64,000 bases of DNA from NCBI RefSeq assembly GCF_963576615.1, contig NC_088708.1:68716672-68780671 (forward strand). Direction: 5' to 3'. This stretch comes from Watersipora subatra. Taxonomy: Eukaryota; Bryozoa; Gymnolaemata; Cheilostomatida; Watersiporidae. The first letter of the stretch is position 1; each line of letters opens with the position of its first letter. Shown here piece by piece: positions 1-12,491 of this stretch. The notes under the pieces are model-generated. The model did not search any database and was not told the origin of the DNA. It saw only the letters and a list, made by a program, of their open reading frames with translations. A program made the position numbers and the translations under genes.

Positions 1-1124
1 GTCTTCGATGACCACTACTTTGTAGAGTATTCTCCCTGGTTTGTTTGGTGTATGTGGTGGGTTTTGTGTGGTTGTGGGTTGTGTCATATTTCTGCCCTTT
101 CTTTTGTTACTTGATGTTATTCATTGTCCGACTCATGATGAAATTCCTTTGGTGTTGAGGAGGATTCTGAATTGATATATTCTGTAGTGGTGGTGGACCC
201 CTAATGACACAGTTGCTGTATGTTTTCCATTAGGTAACTGATATTTGGTCCAAGAGGGGCCTTCAGCTCTTTGTTTTCTTTTTCCAGGGACTCGATGCGT
301 TTGGACATTATTTCTGTATGTTTCTGGTGTTCAAGATTCATTAACTCCAATTTTTCTTCCAGACGCTGTATTAGGGACATGGCGGTGAAATGGATGGTTG
401 AGTGATATTGTTGGCGTTTTCAGTGGTGAGATTGCTGGATGTCACATTGTTTTTCAGTTGCTTTGTAAGATGGTTTTTATTGGGGTACTTGACTATAGAA
501 TTTGGCCTGATGGATTTGTTGGACTTGTCTAATATCATTTAGGGGTCGAACTGTTTTTACGCATCAATTGGGAAGTGTTTGACAGCTTCTTTAAAAGGAG
601 TTGACCTGCGGTTTAGCTGACTTGGAGTGAGTAAGAGAGAAATCATTCTTTATAAATTCTCAAGTGAATATGACATGGCCATATTTCCTTGAATGAATAC
701 TGTCTCACTGCTATATACATTGATGTATAAGGACTTTTTGGGGTCCCCAAACTGTGTCCCATTATGGATATCACCTGGATAGGTTTTCCATTCTCTTTGT
801 AGCAAGTCTTTCCAACTTGAAAGATATTCTGAGTGACAGTAGGCAGCCACACTTTCATGGTGTTGACACGTTATAATTTCCATGGCATTATACGTATATA
901 TCTTGGAATTTTGGACCACAGTACAAATATTTTTATCATCTTTGTAGTAGCTACTTTTTATTTCACAGAAAGCCTTGTTGAGTGCAACCATTATTGTTGT
1001 GCACACTTCTGTACAATCTATTGGGTTTCTATCAGGATGGTATCGTTGGGATAATGGTAAAAAATGTTTCTTCACCAGTACAAGGCAGTTGTCATGAATC
1101 TTTGGGGTCTGTGAGATAAGCAAG
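1..1124 (-). mobile_element. LINE ORF1-like fragment with J-domain-like and coiled-coil parts
   Basis: Read on the minus strand, 1123-650 is one open frame of about 157 residues. It has a J-domain-like stretch: a helix, the HPD signature in QRYHPDRNP, then a second amphipathic helix ending CEIKSSYY. Further on is KSLYINVYSSETVFIQG, a type of motif I associate with ORF1-like proteins of metazoan mobile elements. Below 400 the minus strand encodes a heptad-like coiled coil (RIESLEKENKELK). Motif, then coiled coil, then continuation past the window edge suggests the ORF1 part of a non-LTR retrotransposon, decayed. A polypyrimidine tract plus CAG just before 1111 looks like a splice acceptor, so a host exon of a J-domain protein is the alternative. 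Family not identified. Confidence 0.45.
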
Positions 1125-4100
1125 ATGTGTTTTCAGGTGGTGCAAACATGATGTTTGTGATATTAACATGAATATTTATTTATTTATGTTAAATAAGATT
1201 TAATTATGCAAGCTCTGATGCCTCACCATACGACATCGACTGTGGGGTTCACAGCAATGTAAAGGGAACCGAAATGTAAGTTGGATATCTAACCCAGCTG
1301 CACATGCACTCACAGGCACTCACATGCACTCTAGCCACGTTGGGCTCGTTAGGATTCACACCAGCGATTGCTAAAAATAAAGTCTTTCCAAATCCGAAAT
1401 CTAGGAAATTCTCTAATAATGTGTTACTATTTTGCTGTATGCGCAATCTCAGTAATATTCATTCTTAATTTTTGCTAAAAATGAGAGGTGTTGTGTACCT
1501 AGTACGTGTAAGGAGTCAATTTCTGTTCAAATTTCTTGAGCAGATTTTGCAGCGTCTATTCGCGATCTTGACCTTTACATTTGACTTTTTTGGGAGATGA
1601 ATTTCATTTCTTACAAATTTGTTAATCAAAAAGTTGTCTTTTGTGATTCTAACCTGTAATAAAAGGTCAGATTGTTACCACTCCTTCTTTACCATAATTA
1701 TAATCAGCAGCTCTGAACAAATTGCCTTGTATTTTCCCACCAATTCACATCCACCACAACTATTTGGTGAGATGGCTGTTACACGCATTGCTTGCAATGA
1801 CTTGATGAAAATTTATCATAATTTGTACTCAATGTTTTTTATCAATTGCGTTATTTTTTCTTCTTGCATTCAAACCTAGTTTTATGTTGTAATCCTATGG
1901 AGCACCCCTTACTATGTTTCAATGCTCTACCACGAATGCTGTCAACTCTCATACGTATCACTTGCGTTACCTTACTAGATTCAAAATACATTGCGTATAA
2001 ATTTTATTTGTATGTGTAGTTCTTTAAATACAATCTGCAAAATGTTTAAAGTAAAGCAATTCTGGCAAATGTTTAAATATGTAAGCTTTAGCACTTTTTG
2101 GTGTGAAATGTTATTTATAACATGAGATATCAGCACTGCATTCTGCCATTCTCCTACTCACAATCACACTGATTATTAAGACTAGAAATAGATTAGGGAT
2201 GGCTGTGGGCATAAACTTGAAAAAAACATCACTGTAAATTGGTTATTCAAATAAGAGTGACAGGTCTATTAGTAAGAGTTTGTTTACAGCAATTTAACAA
2301 AATTTCTGCAAATTTAATTCAGCTTAATTTAATTTAACAAAACAATGATTTTCATGATTCTCTATAGTGTCATAGTTGCCATCTAACATTTCAATCTGGG
2401 TTAGCTAGCTTACCTATACATGTATAGTAATTTTCACTACATGTATTTGTCCACATGTAGTTTTATTGTACATATGCTTTCTTTCAGTTCAATTTTAGTT
2501 ATTTATGTCTATTCCATACCTTTTAAAAGTTCTCTTCACTATAAAGTTACTGCACCATTTTAAACTAAACACAGAAAATTACCAATGTCAATTTTTGAAG
2601 GTAAACTGGCTCTTTATTTAATCACTGTTATAATGCGGTAATGAAATGCAGTAGTAAGGTTAATTGAAGAACCATTGTTACGTTGGGGAACACTGAACAC
2701 TAGTGTCTTTTCTTATCACAATAGTAAGTAAATATTAGTGCCTAAAATATTAGTGCCGTTATTATTTAGCATCCTTCGGCATTTTAATAACAACTAGCAT
2801 TGTCACTCAACAGCTCAAGTCTAAGAAATCATACCGAGCATCTGTATTAGTCTAAAATTATTCAATTGAATATGTGATTACTGGAAACAACACATGTTCT
2901 ATGTTTGCCCCCACTGTTCTTAAATTTGAATGATGCAACGTAATGCAGAAACATCAAATGAAATGAATAGGTAATCAGTCCTACATATATGTTAGCACAC
3001 TACGTAATATACTGCGTATTATCCAACACGCTATTTGCTCTGGGAATAAACCAAAAATGTAGAGGAAACATACATAAATGTAGTAGAAACTTTGTAAATT
3101 ATTTATGGCTGAGATGTTTTATCATTCATCATCATTTTTGCGCTCTAGTTAAAAATCTCTCAGTCATGAATGCAAATAAGATTGTTAGCTCAATTAGATC
3201 TATTCAGCCTTTTTTAAATCAAATCTTCAGCAATAAAAAAATTTTTTTTGCCAGTTTTGAAAGGAACTAATAAATTTGTTCATTTGTGCATCAACAATTT
3301 AGAGATTCACAGAGATACCAGGGTCAGTAGGTATGGCAGTAATGGCACAATAAATAATTAAATATTCAATAACAGTGATATACTATCAGCATTAGTCTCA
3401 ACAGGGAGCTCAACCTAGAAATCTGAATTTCATGCAAAACAGTCACCCAAATGCATATTTTTGCTGGGACTAATGCTAATTCTGTCCAAGTTCAATTCCT
3501 TCAGCATGTTTTTGACTAAACTTCACACTATCTCACCCTTAGTTTTTGCAAAAGGGTTTTGGTTTTCACATGAATATCAAGGGCAGCGGCAACCTGGAAA
3601 TAGGCATTGACGGGTCCTTATCCGTACGACTGAGCAAGTTAGTTCATAGTCCATGAAATTTTTATGTATCATGGTTCATCAACAGTACTCCGAATTTTTT
3701 TGAGAAAGCACATAATAGGTAACACAACAGAGTTAGAAACACTGCGGTCTGCCAAGCAACACTGAAGCTATCTCACACGAAACTAACAGTTTTTCAAATG
3801 ATTCAAGCAATTGAGGTTTTGTATATGCTGTGAGAGATTTGCTACCACAACCGCTTTATGTTTCAGTTACTGTCTAACCGTAGCTAGAGTTGAGTCCCAG
3901 CTGGTGTATACATTTTGAACCGTAAAGCGAATAGTAATCGTGTACTAAAAATATATAGTACACCTCACTACTGTATTATCAATAAAATAATCCAAGTCAT
4001 GCTGGGCAAAAATAACAATGACTAGCACTGGGCATTACTATTATTAACAAGACCTAGAATTCTTGAGGAAACAGCACATCGGCTCATTGAATAGTGAGTT

Positions 4101-5210
4101 TCAATTCACCGGTACGCAATGTGGAGTGGTTGTAATGCCGAATTATCTTTTGACGTTTGCTGATGGTTCCAATCACTTCGATTGTTCAATGCAGTGCCTA
4201 ATAGACATCTAAAATGTTTGAGTCATATATGGCATGTGACTGAGGTTTAAAAGAGAAAGGGCTTGAACAATCTTGCGCTCATCTCGGTCTTCCAACAAGT
4301 TTTCGTTCTTCCATCAATGATGAGTCTTGCAGGCAATATTCTCTAAGGCGTGTTTGTCAAACATTTGTTCAATCCTAAGAGTGACTGATTGCAGCTTCCA
4401 GTTTTTCTTGAACATGGTATTCACACTTAGATAACTTTGATTTGCACCACTAGTATAATAGTATACTGCTAGCGCAACACTTGACAATGATAAACTGCCT
4501 CCCTGATATAACATCTTTTTGCTACATAGAGATATTTTATCTTTTTCATATTACAGGTTCTACTTGGTGCAACAAAGTCCTTATCACCAGTTTTTTTTAA
4601 TAATTCTTAACAAGCATCTTCTTGCACAGCTACTGGCTCATGTTGCGAGTTATCCATAGACACAAAGTTTTAGTTATATTTAGGTTATAATCATCAGCAA
4701 CCCTTTTTTAGCTAAAACGATTGTCAAATAATGTGTTTTTTGTCAGAAAAAGACGTGACATAATACTGCTGTTTTCTGTATAAGACTCAGCCTCATCAAT
4801 TTCTTGATGATGCTTATATTATTATATACATGTAGGCCTCTTGATTATCTTTAGGCTTTCTTTTTAGCTGCTTTCACAAATAAAAGGCTGCTTGTTTCAT
4901 GGTTGTCGTAGAGTAGTGATACTTCCTTTGTTTTATAAAGTGTACAACAAGCTAGTAAGCTGTTTCCATCTTGTTCCAATATAGACATTGTATTCCCTCA
5001 CGATTTATACTGCATGGTTGTCATTTTGAAATGGTCTCAAAGTAAAGCCTTGAGTTTTTATTGAAAATCTTTGTAGTTTCAATCAAGTTGTAAACAAGTT
5101 AAATGAAAAAATTGAAAATTAAATTAGATTAATTTTAATCATTATTATTTAATGTGACTAAGCGACAGTTCTAACAGTGACAGCATATTACTGCTATGAT
5201 GTTTACAAGC
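1125..5210. other. AT-rich stretch without recognisable gene
   Basis: No exon with good splice borders, family motif or sustained coding character was found on either strand. Short ORFs here are the size expected by chance. The coiled-coil exons of the neighbouring RBBP8 gene should lie upstream of 7140, but I looked here for the CxxC and coiled-coil signature and did not find them. ACATGTA-rich motifs recur, as is common in molluscan DNA. Confidence 0.5.
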
Positions 5211-5215
5211 ACCAG

Positions 5216-6008
5216 CAGGGGTGGATCTAAGAAAAAAATTGTGAGGTGCAAAGTTTGTGTAATATATATCTAGGATGGGAAGGGGTGCGGGGGGTGCTGA
5301 ACATTTTGAAATTTAGGCATCTTATAATGAAGGAGAGGTGTGTTTGAGCCCAAAAAAGTATAATCATTTGTTTGCAGCAAACAACAAGTTTAGAGGTAAA
5401 ATTTGACATTAGATATGATTGATTAAATTGGTGTTTTATAATGTTTACTATACTATGTATATCAAGATTGCATGTGAACAGAAAGTTAATAAACAATTGT
5501 GCAATAAAATAAAATCAAGTTTTCAAATGCGTAAGCAGCATAAACGTCTATTTTGCACATGTACATCTACGAAAAATGTTTTGTAGTATTAGCTACACAA
5601 CGATGCTCCTATAAAACAGACATAGTAGGGCATACTTTTTGGAATTGTTGTTTTGTTGTTGAAAGAAATGATCCAAAGTTCGTTTTTAGCCTTCCTTCTG
5701 AGACATTTTGCTTTTAAAATTGCTTGTAGAACTTCTTTCAAAAAGTTGTGGCTCAATTGGGGATGTCTATTGGGACTACCCTCATTTGTTTATAAGCTAA
5801 ACAAGTTTAGGTCAAGGTTATTAAAACTTGATCGTTATGGCGAGTCCTACTTGGCTGTTTTTGTTCATTTCCTCCCAAAGCAAGTTCTCAAGGAAATGAA
5901 ATGTAATTCACTCAATTCTTGATGGATTTTAAATCATTTTTTTTAATTTTTTTGCTTTATTTAGGGTGTTGCATTTGCACCATATGCACCACAGTAAATC
6001 CGCCTCTG
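5216..6008. mobile_element. hAT-like non-autonomous DNA transposon
   Basis: The left end CAGGGGTGGATCTAAG and the reverse complement of the right end, CAGAGGCGGATTTACTG, form imperfect terminal inverted repeats of a kind common in hAT-derived elements. ACCAG occurs directly outside both ends (5211-5215 and 6009-6013). That is shorter than the usual 8-bp hAT target duplication, so superfamily assignment is tentative. No transposase motif is seen inside; the open frames within show no family similarity I recognise. Confidence 0.55.
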
Positions 6009-6013
6009 ACCAG

Positions 6014-7139
6014 ATTGACTATCTCACTGTTGCAAGCTGTAAACATTGAAGAAAGTTAAAACAGTTTTGTTAATAGTATTCAATATAATAGAGTTCAATT
6101 AGCAGCCATCTGTGTCAATTTTTAAACAACTGTAAACTATGATGAGAGCAATGGAAAAATGTCAATAAAATAGACAAACAACCAAAAATTTGAGTTTAAC
6201 ACGGTGGTATCAGATTTGAATGGGTAAAAACTTAATAACAAAATTTGAAATGATCTTTAAAAATTTTCATGGCGTCATAGATAGATTATTTCAGACCTAC
6301 GCCCGCCACGGCTGCCAATGCTGAAGAAATATTTTAAAACTTTGCTAGTACATAACAACACGCTTAATTAGTATTTACATTGACCGAGCGATTCACTTGC
6401 TATAGTTCTTACTCTGTCAGAGGAAAGTCAGTGTCAATTTATTTGAGAGCAGGCACCAGTGCAGGGCTGCCACATGAAAAATTAGCAATAAACTCAAGCT
6501 TCTAACAATCTAGCCTATTTAGCATTGACACAATAACAACACCAATATAACCATTGAAAGACTAGCAGTTGGTGAACACCATTTTCAAAGGCGTCACCAA
6601 CTTGGTTAATAAAAACTGGCTCTTTTTTACAGTGAAGTTGATTAAATTACCATTTAGTAGTGCTTGAGGAACCTAGGAGTTGTCTGCCCAGCTGCAGTCT
6701 TTATTGATACTTCTGTGGCTGTATAGTTTTTCTTAATAACGTTTAGAAATTCCAAACGTTACACACAAAGATTTTTGTGTAGACATGTTATCATGCTGTA
6801 AACTCAGCTCTATAGACTACAAGTACTACACCACAGACTCTGAAGTGTTACATCTGCTACAGCCTTTCCATCATTCACATTACCTTTGAAACTTTCTTTG
6901 AGTCAAAAGTACATGTATATGAAATTCTAAAAATACTAACAAAACACCAACCATATGACAATTGACATGCTATATGTGTGATCGGCAAGCGATATTCAAT
7001 AAAGGCCTATGTGAAGAATTTTGTTTCATATTGAAGCTTTGACTCTGACACTAACTGTGTTATTCCCAGCATACAGGTCAATTGATGTAGCATTATAAAT
7101 ACTTATATATTCATATAAATGTTATGTGTTGTGTTGTAG
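6014..7139. other. Intron or intergenic DNA upstream of the first visible RBBP8 exon
   Basis: Ends in a splice acceptor (GTTGTAG) at 7139. No upstream coding exon with the required phase-2 donor was recognised, so the 5' part of RBBP8 is either too short and divergent to see by eye or lies outside the window. Confidence 0.5.
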
Positions 7140-10100
7140 ATACGGAGAAAGACATGCAGATGTTATGTCAACACTTCATGGATATCAGTGAGTCTGTGTA
7201 GGTATTCGTCGGTTCTTACAGGTTTTTGGCTTGTTGAAACAGTTGTGGTTAGTTTGCTAGCTTTTATCTCTAACTGTCAAGATGTACTTTTATTTTATTG
7301 CTGATGTCATGGAGGTAATCCGCTTTATGATGAGTTAGAAAAATAGCGCCCCATATCTGGCTATTTGATTTTTGTCGACACATTGTTGGCTAATTCAACA
7401 AGAGTCCTAAATTTGTCATAAGTTACTGATCATTTCATGTCGAAATGTTTAGCACAGCTCAACCATTATGGTCAAGTGAACAAATATTATCTTCGCAGAT
7501 CAGAGCCTGTACAGAAGTCAAAACTGGTGTCAAGGTTGCATCCAAAGGTAAATGACGTAATGAATATCTTTAAAAGTGTTGACTTATGAGCCTCTAGGAA
7601 TAAAAGCTATCATAAATGTTAAAGCTGTTTTGTGGACAAATGCACAAGTAATCGCTAGATATTATTTCAATATTGTTTTATGTTCTCTTAGATTAGCATA
7701 TGTAGTGTTTATGTCTCCAGTTTTATCCTATAGTTGGAACTGTCAGATGTTGAAAATTTCTCACGCAGTGCTCACTGTTTGTTTGGTGCTCTAGCCATCT
7801 CACTCACACTTAGTGCACTCCAGCCAGAAGATTCACACTTACTACTCTAGTTATCTGACGCATTTTAGGCATTTAGTTGGCATCAGAATGGGTGAACTGC
7901 TATTGGCCGGTCTCACGTAGGAAATGTAATATGTAGCTTTGTTCTTCAAGTTTGGTTGAAATAAAATAAACAGAAATAAAAATAAAATAAAATAGTTTGG
8001 TTGAAATTCTTATTTATTTTTCATTTATTTTCTGCTTCGATATATAGTGCAGTTTTGTAGGTGTAAAATAATCTCACTGCATGGTTGTGATATAAAGAAG
8101 GCTGATACATATTTACCAACTATGCAGAAACATTTGCAATAAAAGCACATAGCTAAGTTAAAACTCAGTACCTAGTAAGATTTTTTTCAGTATTGGATGA
8201 GGCGGAGATCTGTTAGCTGGCCATTAAGGTTTCATGCAGCAATACTATGTGTGTTTCTATTTACATCTGTGCTTATATTGGTAGTTTTCAAAGATAATTG
8301 ACAAACAGCCTATACAAGATACTACTCTGTAATATTTTAAACATACATGCATTTATAAATTATTAAAATATTACATATCAGACAGTAAATCTATACTGCA
8401 ACAATTATGGGACAGATCTTATTACAGTTCTAGTAACTTGTTCAATTTTTATAAACAAGCTACATGTGGTAGGTAATAGATAATCTATATTTCTCAAAGT
8501 TGGTCTGTAGGTACATGAGTAGTTCCAGCTAGAACTAGTAGATATCTTGGATATAAAAAATAATCTGTATTTCAGAAGGTTTGATCTTGGACCCCGCGAT
8601 TAGCTGGCCCGACATCTTACCAATTCTGCCACACTAGCTTGATGGATTCATTGGGCAATATATGTAGTTATATGGGAGCAAATACGCTACAGCTCTACGT
8701 CACGATGCAAAGTCATGAGAATTGGTAGCTCTTATTAGTGAGCTTACTCAAATTATCCATTGGCAATGTGCCAGGCTAATAGTTAGTGGCAGGCAATTCT
8801 CATTACCTTTCATTGTTTATAAGCTGATTTTTAATACTCTGGCAACGCTGGGTAGCACAGCTAGTCTTTTATATAGTAGCTATGGAGCTAGTAAACAGAT
8901 GACCATGTATTTAGATATGTTTTAGAGCAAACGGCACTTGAAACACATTAAACGCACTGCTAGTCATCGTAATGAGGAGGAAGTTGTGGTGCCCGAGACT
9001 GACCCAAGCAGCCTCAAGGACATGCCAGACACACAGTTAAAGACTGTTGTTCCAGAAACTTGTGCAGCTCAGAGTTATGTCCAGTCTGAACTCTGTAGCG
9101 TTGACAGTATTAAAGGAACTGAAGCTACCACTGTCGAGTCTAAAGAACAGATTCATCATGATGGTTCAGTGAATGAATGTTCAATTGAAGATGATGAAAC
9201 TATTGGAATACATTTGGATCAAAGTTTTCCGTCATATGCTGTGATAACTTCAAATTGCTCCAAACAAGTTGATAATGCTAACACATGCAGGGAGATTTCA
9301 GGATCCAAAGGAAAGTTGAAGTCAGCTGCAATCACAATAGAACCTCCAATTAATAGCCCTAATTTAAGTGACCCGGATGAGGAGACATATTTTTTATCTC
9401 CGGTTACAAATCTCGTCAATGATGTGCTTGGCGCCGCTAAACCCTCTCATGGCACTGATAATGCTAAGTCTGTGGGAGTGGAGAGTACTTACCTGTCGCG
9501 TTTTAACCACCAAATGCTACATAAAAGCCCATCACATAAAATTCCATTAGAAAATGTAACTGGACACCGTAGCCCACCAAAGAGTGATAAAAAAAATTTA
9601 GAAAGAAAATGTAATGCAGTAGATCTAACAGCTTCTCCGGCATTGTTTGCTGACAGTGAAGACAACGGAGAGCTAGAGGGAAGGGAGGATCAACTGGCAG
9701 GTGCCTGTAGAAAAACCATAGCTGTTAATCCTTCCAGCTCTGATCATACCGATAGGACAGCAAAGGTGTGTCTAATCTTACTTGCGTTCTGTTTAGTTTT
9801 GCGGATTCGATAAACCATTTTGAATGTCTTAGATCACTAATCCAATTATCCTCATCATTTGCGTGCTAACTGTATGGCAATTATTTTTTCTACTAGGTAC
9901 TGCCTTTGACTTACCGGTATTTATTTTTGGAAAATGCGCTGAGACCCTTGATTTAGGTAAATATGTTACATTCTATTTGACAAATCCACTGATGGAAAAC
10001 AATGCAAATATGAAAAAAAATTTGGTTTTCAACTGTTCGGAAATTATTGTCATTTTAGAAAACAGTTACATGTTGGCCTATTGGCTACCCAAAGCCTGCT

Positions 10101-12491
10101 CCTCGTGGAGAGTTGGTTGTGGAACCAGCTACGAAAGGAAGGTCACGTAGAAAACCTCGTCAGACAAGACTAGACGGCTTTTTGGCTAAAGCAGCTTTTT
10201 ATAGCTCTATGGAATCTTCTAGCAATGAACCACTAATTGTTATGAAGGCAACTGGTTCTGCCCACAGCAGCATATCTGAACCCGTGAAGGTTGATGCTAG
10301 TAGCAGCTCTGAGTCAGACGGTAAGTTAGCGATTGGTTAGTGATTGTCTGCTGATAAAACACTGTTGGAATGTCTCTCCTTGACCCCTAGACTGGTTCTA
10401 CTGTCTGTGTGCCTGCAGCAGACTTAGTGATTGTGTGCTCATAAAACACTGTTGGAATGTCTCTCCTTGACCCCTAGACTGGTTCTACTGCCTGGGTGCC
10501 TGCAGCAGACTTAGTGATTGTGTGCTCATAAAACACTGTTGGAATGTCTCTCCTTGACCCCTAGACTGGTTCTGCTGTCTGTGTGCCTGCAGCAGACTTA
10601 GTGATTGTGTGCTCATAAAACACTGTTGGAATGTCTCTCTTTGACCCCTAGACTGGTTCTACTGCCTGGGTGCCTGCAGCAGGTAATAATAGTGCAAGTA
10701 TAACTAAAAAAATATCAAACACATAATTGTCAAATTTTACTGTAAAATATTATTTTTGTTGTTAGTTTTGTAATAACTGTAACGATTTGTATTTCGTGTT
10801 CTCATCTTTCATCCATTTTTTTAATCGACAGAAATAACATATATCTGTTAAGTGTTCTATTCATTTGCAGTATATATGGGGAATAAACTGGTGGACTAGT
10901 TTTGTTCATTAAAGATATACATCTGCCATCTTTCTCCCCTCTCTCCCTCCTCTCTTTCTCCCTCTCTTTCTCCCTCTCCTACACTCTCTCTCCCTCTCTT
11001 TTTCCCTCTCTCTTCCTGCCTCTCTCTCCCTCTCTCTCTGAGAGAGAGGGAGGCCTCTCTCTCAGAGAGAGAGGCAGAGGGATGTTATGATGGAAATAGA
11101 AAAGCATATACAAGTGTGCATGTGTAAGTTTGTTAGCTATTAACGACACTGGTACATAGATACATGTATTATGAGTATAATGCTGTCTACTTTTAGATGT
11201 CTGTGATATAGATGTAGCTGTACTGAGAATACCAAATACAGCTGACAAAAGCAAAGAAAAGACTGAAAGGGAAGAGATTCTTGAAGATAAGTCTGCTGAG
11301 TTTGATATGTGAGTTATTATTAAACAATTAAATATAAATTAGTATTGAAGACTGGCTGATGCACTCTAATTTTTAAGAGTTGTCTTCTATATAAGTATTG
11401 TGTAGATAGTTGTAAGCTTTATGCAGTTTGTGTAGGACATCATTTTATTATGTATTATTCCTACCAGGGTTCCTAAGAAGGCTAAATATGAGATTGGACA
11501 AGTGGTGAGGGGAAAGGCGCGGAAGCATTTGACAGGCTATCGTTGCAAGCAGTGTTATGAGGTAGATGGCTATGTTAACTTTTTTATTGCTTGTCTCCTT
11601 AAGAGGCTGCTACTTACTCGTGTTTCTTCGTCTTGCTCTCAGTTGTTCATATGAGATCAACTGGCTTGGATTAAACATCAATTTGCAGATTTGTTGCTTT
11701 GGTTCAATGAATAAACATTGGTGATTCCATATTGCTTGCACGTTATTGGCCGGTGTTGTCAATGCACTCTCTTGGTGGTTTTTGGAATCTGCAAGTTCAT
11801 TCAGATATGCTTAGCTACTATGTTCTATCTGACATTAGCTTGTGTTTTTAGCAGCTAACACCGATTCAGTATTAATGAATTCTATGCAGCCTCACTCGCA
11901 TGAAATTCATCTCTGCTGTAGCAATCTCCATTTTAGTAGTACTGTATTGTTCTACACTAAATATTATAGCAAATACTACTTCCTCATTTAGATTGTTAGA
12001 CTTGATTAAAACATTATTATGACATGGATGTCTGCAGCGTCACACAGAAGGACTGAGTAACTCTGTTGGCGCTCATGTTTTGCTCCTAAGCTGTAAACTA
12101 CATGTACCAATTTTGTATCAGTGGAGTTGTCTCATCCTTGGCCCAACCACCCTTATACATCGGAGTTCTCTCAATCTTTGCAAAAGTCCTTAGATCAGTG
12201 AACGGCGGCAGCAAGGCCATTTTTTTAATTGAATTATAGGTATCGCTAGTTCTTATATAATATACATGGCCATACATCTATATACAAATATATTCACATG
12301 CCTCATTTGGGTATACTTAGTGCAAAGGCATTCTTATGTTGCAGTACTACAGTACCCTTGACTTGAGTGAGGACCAAATTCAGCGAAGATTGAACATGGT
12401 GTGCAGACATCGTGCTGTCAAGCCTCCCATGGAGACACCTCCTAATTTTTGGAACATGTCAATTGCATCATTGGACTCGCCTAAAAAATAG
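7140..12491 (+). CDS. RBBP8: RBBP8/CtIP (Sae2/Ctp1 family), C-terminal 516 residues; N-terminus not found
   Basis: CtIP acts with MRE11-RAD50-NBS1 to start resection of DNA double-strand breaks in the nucleus. Seven exons join in phase without stops: 7140-7187, 7499-7547, 8926-9765, 10059-10320, 11197-11308, 11468-11561, 12345-12491. The identifying part is the Sae2 C-terminal domain (last about 80 residues): KARKHLTGYRCKQCYE, then a second block with MVCRHRAVKPP and TPPNFWNM. These match human CtIP GHTCKEC, CSRHRFRYIPP and TPENFWE, including the Thr-Pro that is the CDK site T847 in human. EEEVVVPETDP matches the human EEDVIPDSP region just after the coiled coil. RQTRLDGFLAKA (Q at about residue 347) is a PIP-box-like motif at the place of the human PCNA-binding RQVTLYEAL. 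The middle is acidic, serine-rich and poorly conserved, as usual for the family. The protein ends soon after NFW, so the human 859 TQ site and tail are absent. Exons for the tetramerising coiled coil were not found. Confidence 0.9.
8570..8655 (-). repeat. tRNA-derived SINE-like head
   Basis: On the minus strand GTGTGGCAGAATTGGTAAG resembles a tRNA D-arm/box A and GGTCCAAGATCAAACC resembles box B, about 45 bases apart. No acceptor stem closes the fold, so this is a SINE or pseudo-tRNA rather than a working tRNA gene. It lies in an RBBP8 intron about 200 bases before a Helitron-like 3' end. Confidence 0.4.
8835..8865 (+). mobile_element. Helitron-type 3' terminus
   Basis: CTGGCAACGCTGGGTAGCAC is followed by CTAGT at 8861-8865. 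A short hairpin followed by about ten bases and CTRR, inserted before T, is the 3' end pattern of Helitrons. The same terminus recurs near 29915, 30630 and 31295. The 5' end of this copy was not located. The 67-residue open frame over it shows no helicase or Rep motif. Confidence 0.5.
10338..10685 (+). repeat. 87-bp tandem repeat, 4 copies, in an RBBP8 intron
   Basis: Copies start at 10338, 10425, 10512 and 10599 (TAGTGATTGTGTGCTCATAA), exactly 87 bases apart, with only a few base differences. The array begins 18 bases after the donor site at 10321. The high identity implies recent expansion. Confidence 0.9.
10920..11085. repeat. CT-rich tract ending in GA/CT inverted repeats
   Basis: A run of CTCTCC/TTTCTCC units of about 120 bases is followed by alternating blocks GAGAGAGAGGGAGG, CCTCTCTCTC and AGAGAGAGAGGC. 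These are mutually complementary and could fold into hairpins, or triplex DNA. The open frames on both strands are translations of the repeat and are not genes. Confidence 0.85.

Noticed and set aside
4260-4514. Minus-strand ORF and helical-looking frames near a possible transposase remnant
   Set aside because: No frame keeps similarity to a known transposase, and no terminal repeats were found nearby.
9640-9700. BRCA1-binding S-x-x-F site in RBBP8 (human S327) at SPALFADS
   Set aside because: Phe is at +4, not +3, so the BRCT-binding spacing is not met.
10902-11254. ORFs on both strands over the CT/GA tract
   Set aside because: Low-complexity translation (SLSLSF and RERGRE types) of a microsatellite, overlapping a real RBBP8 exon on the other strand at its end.
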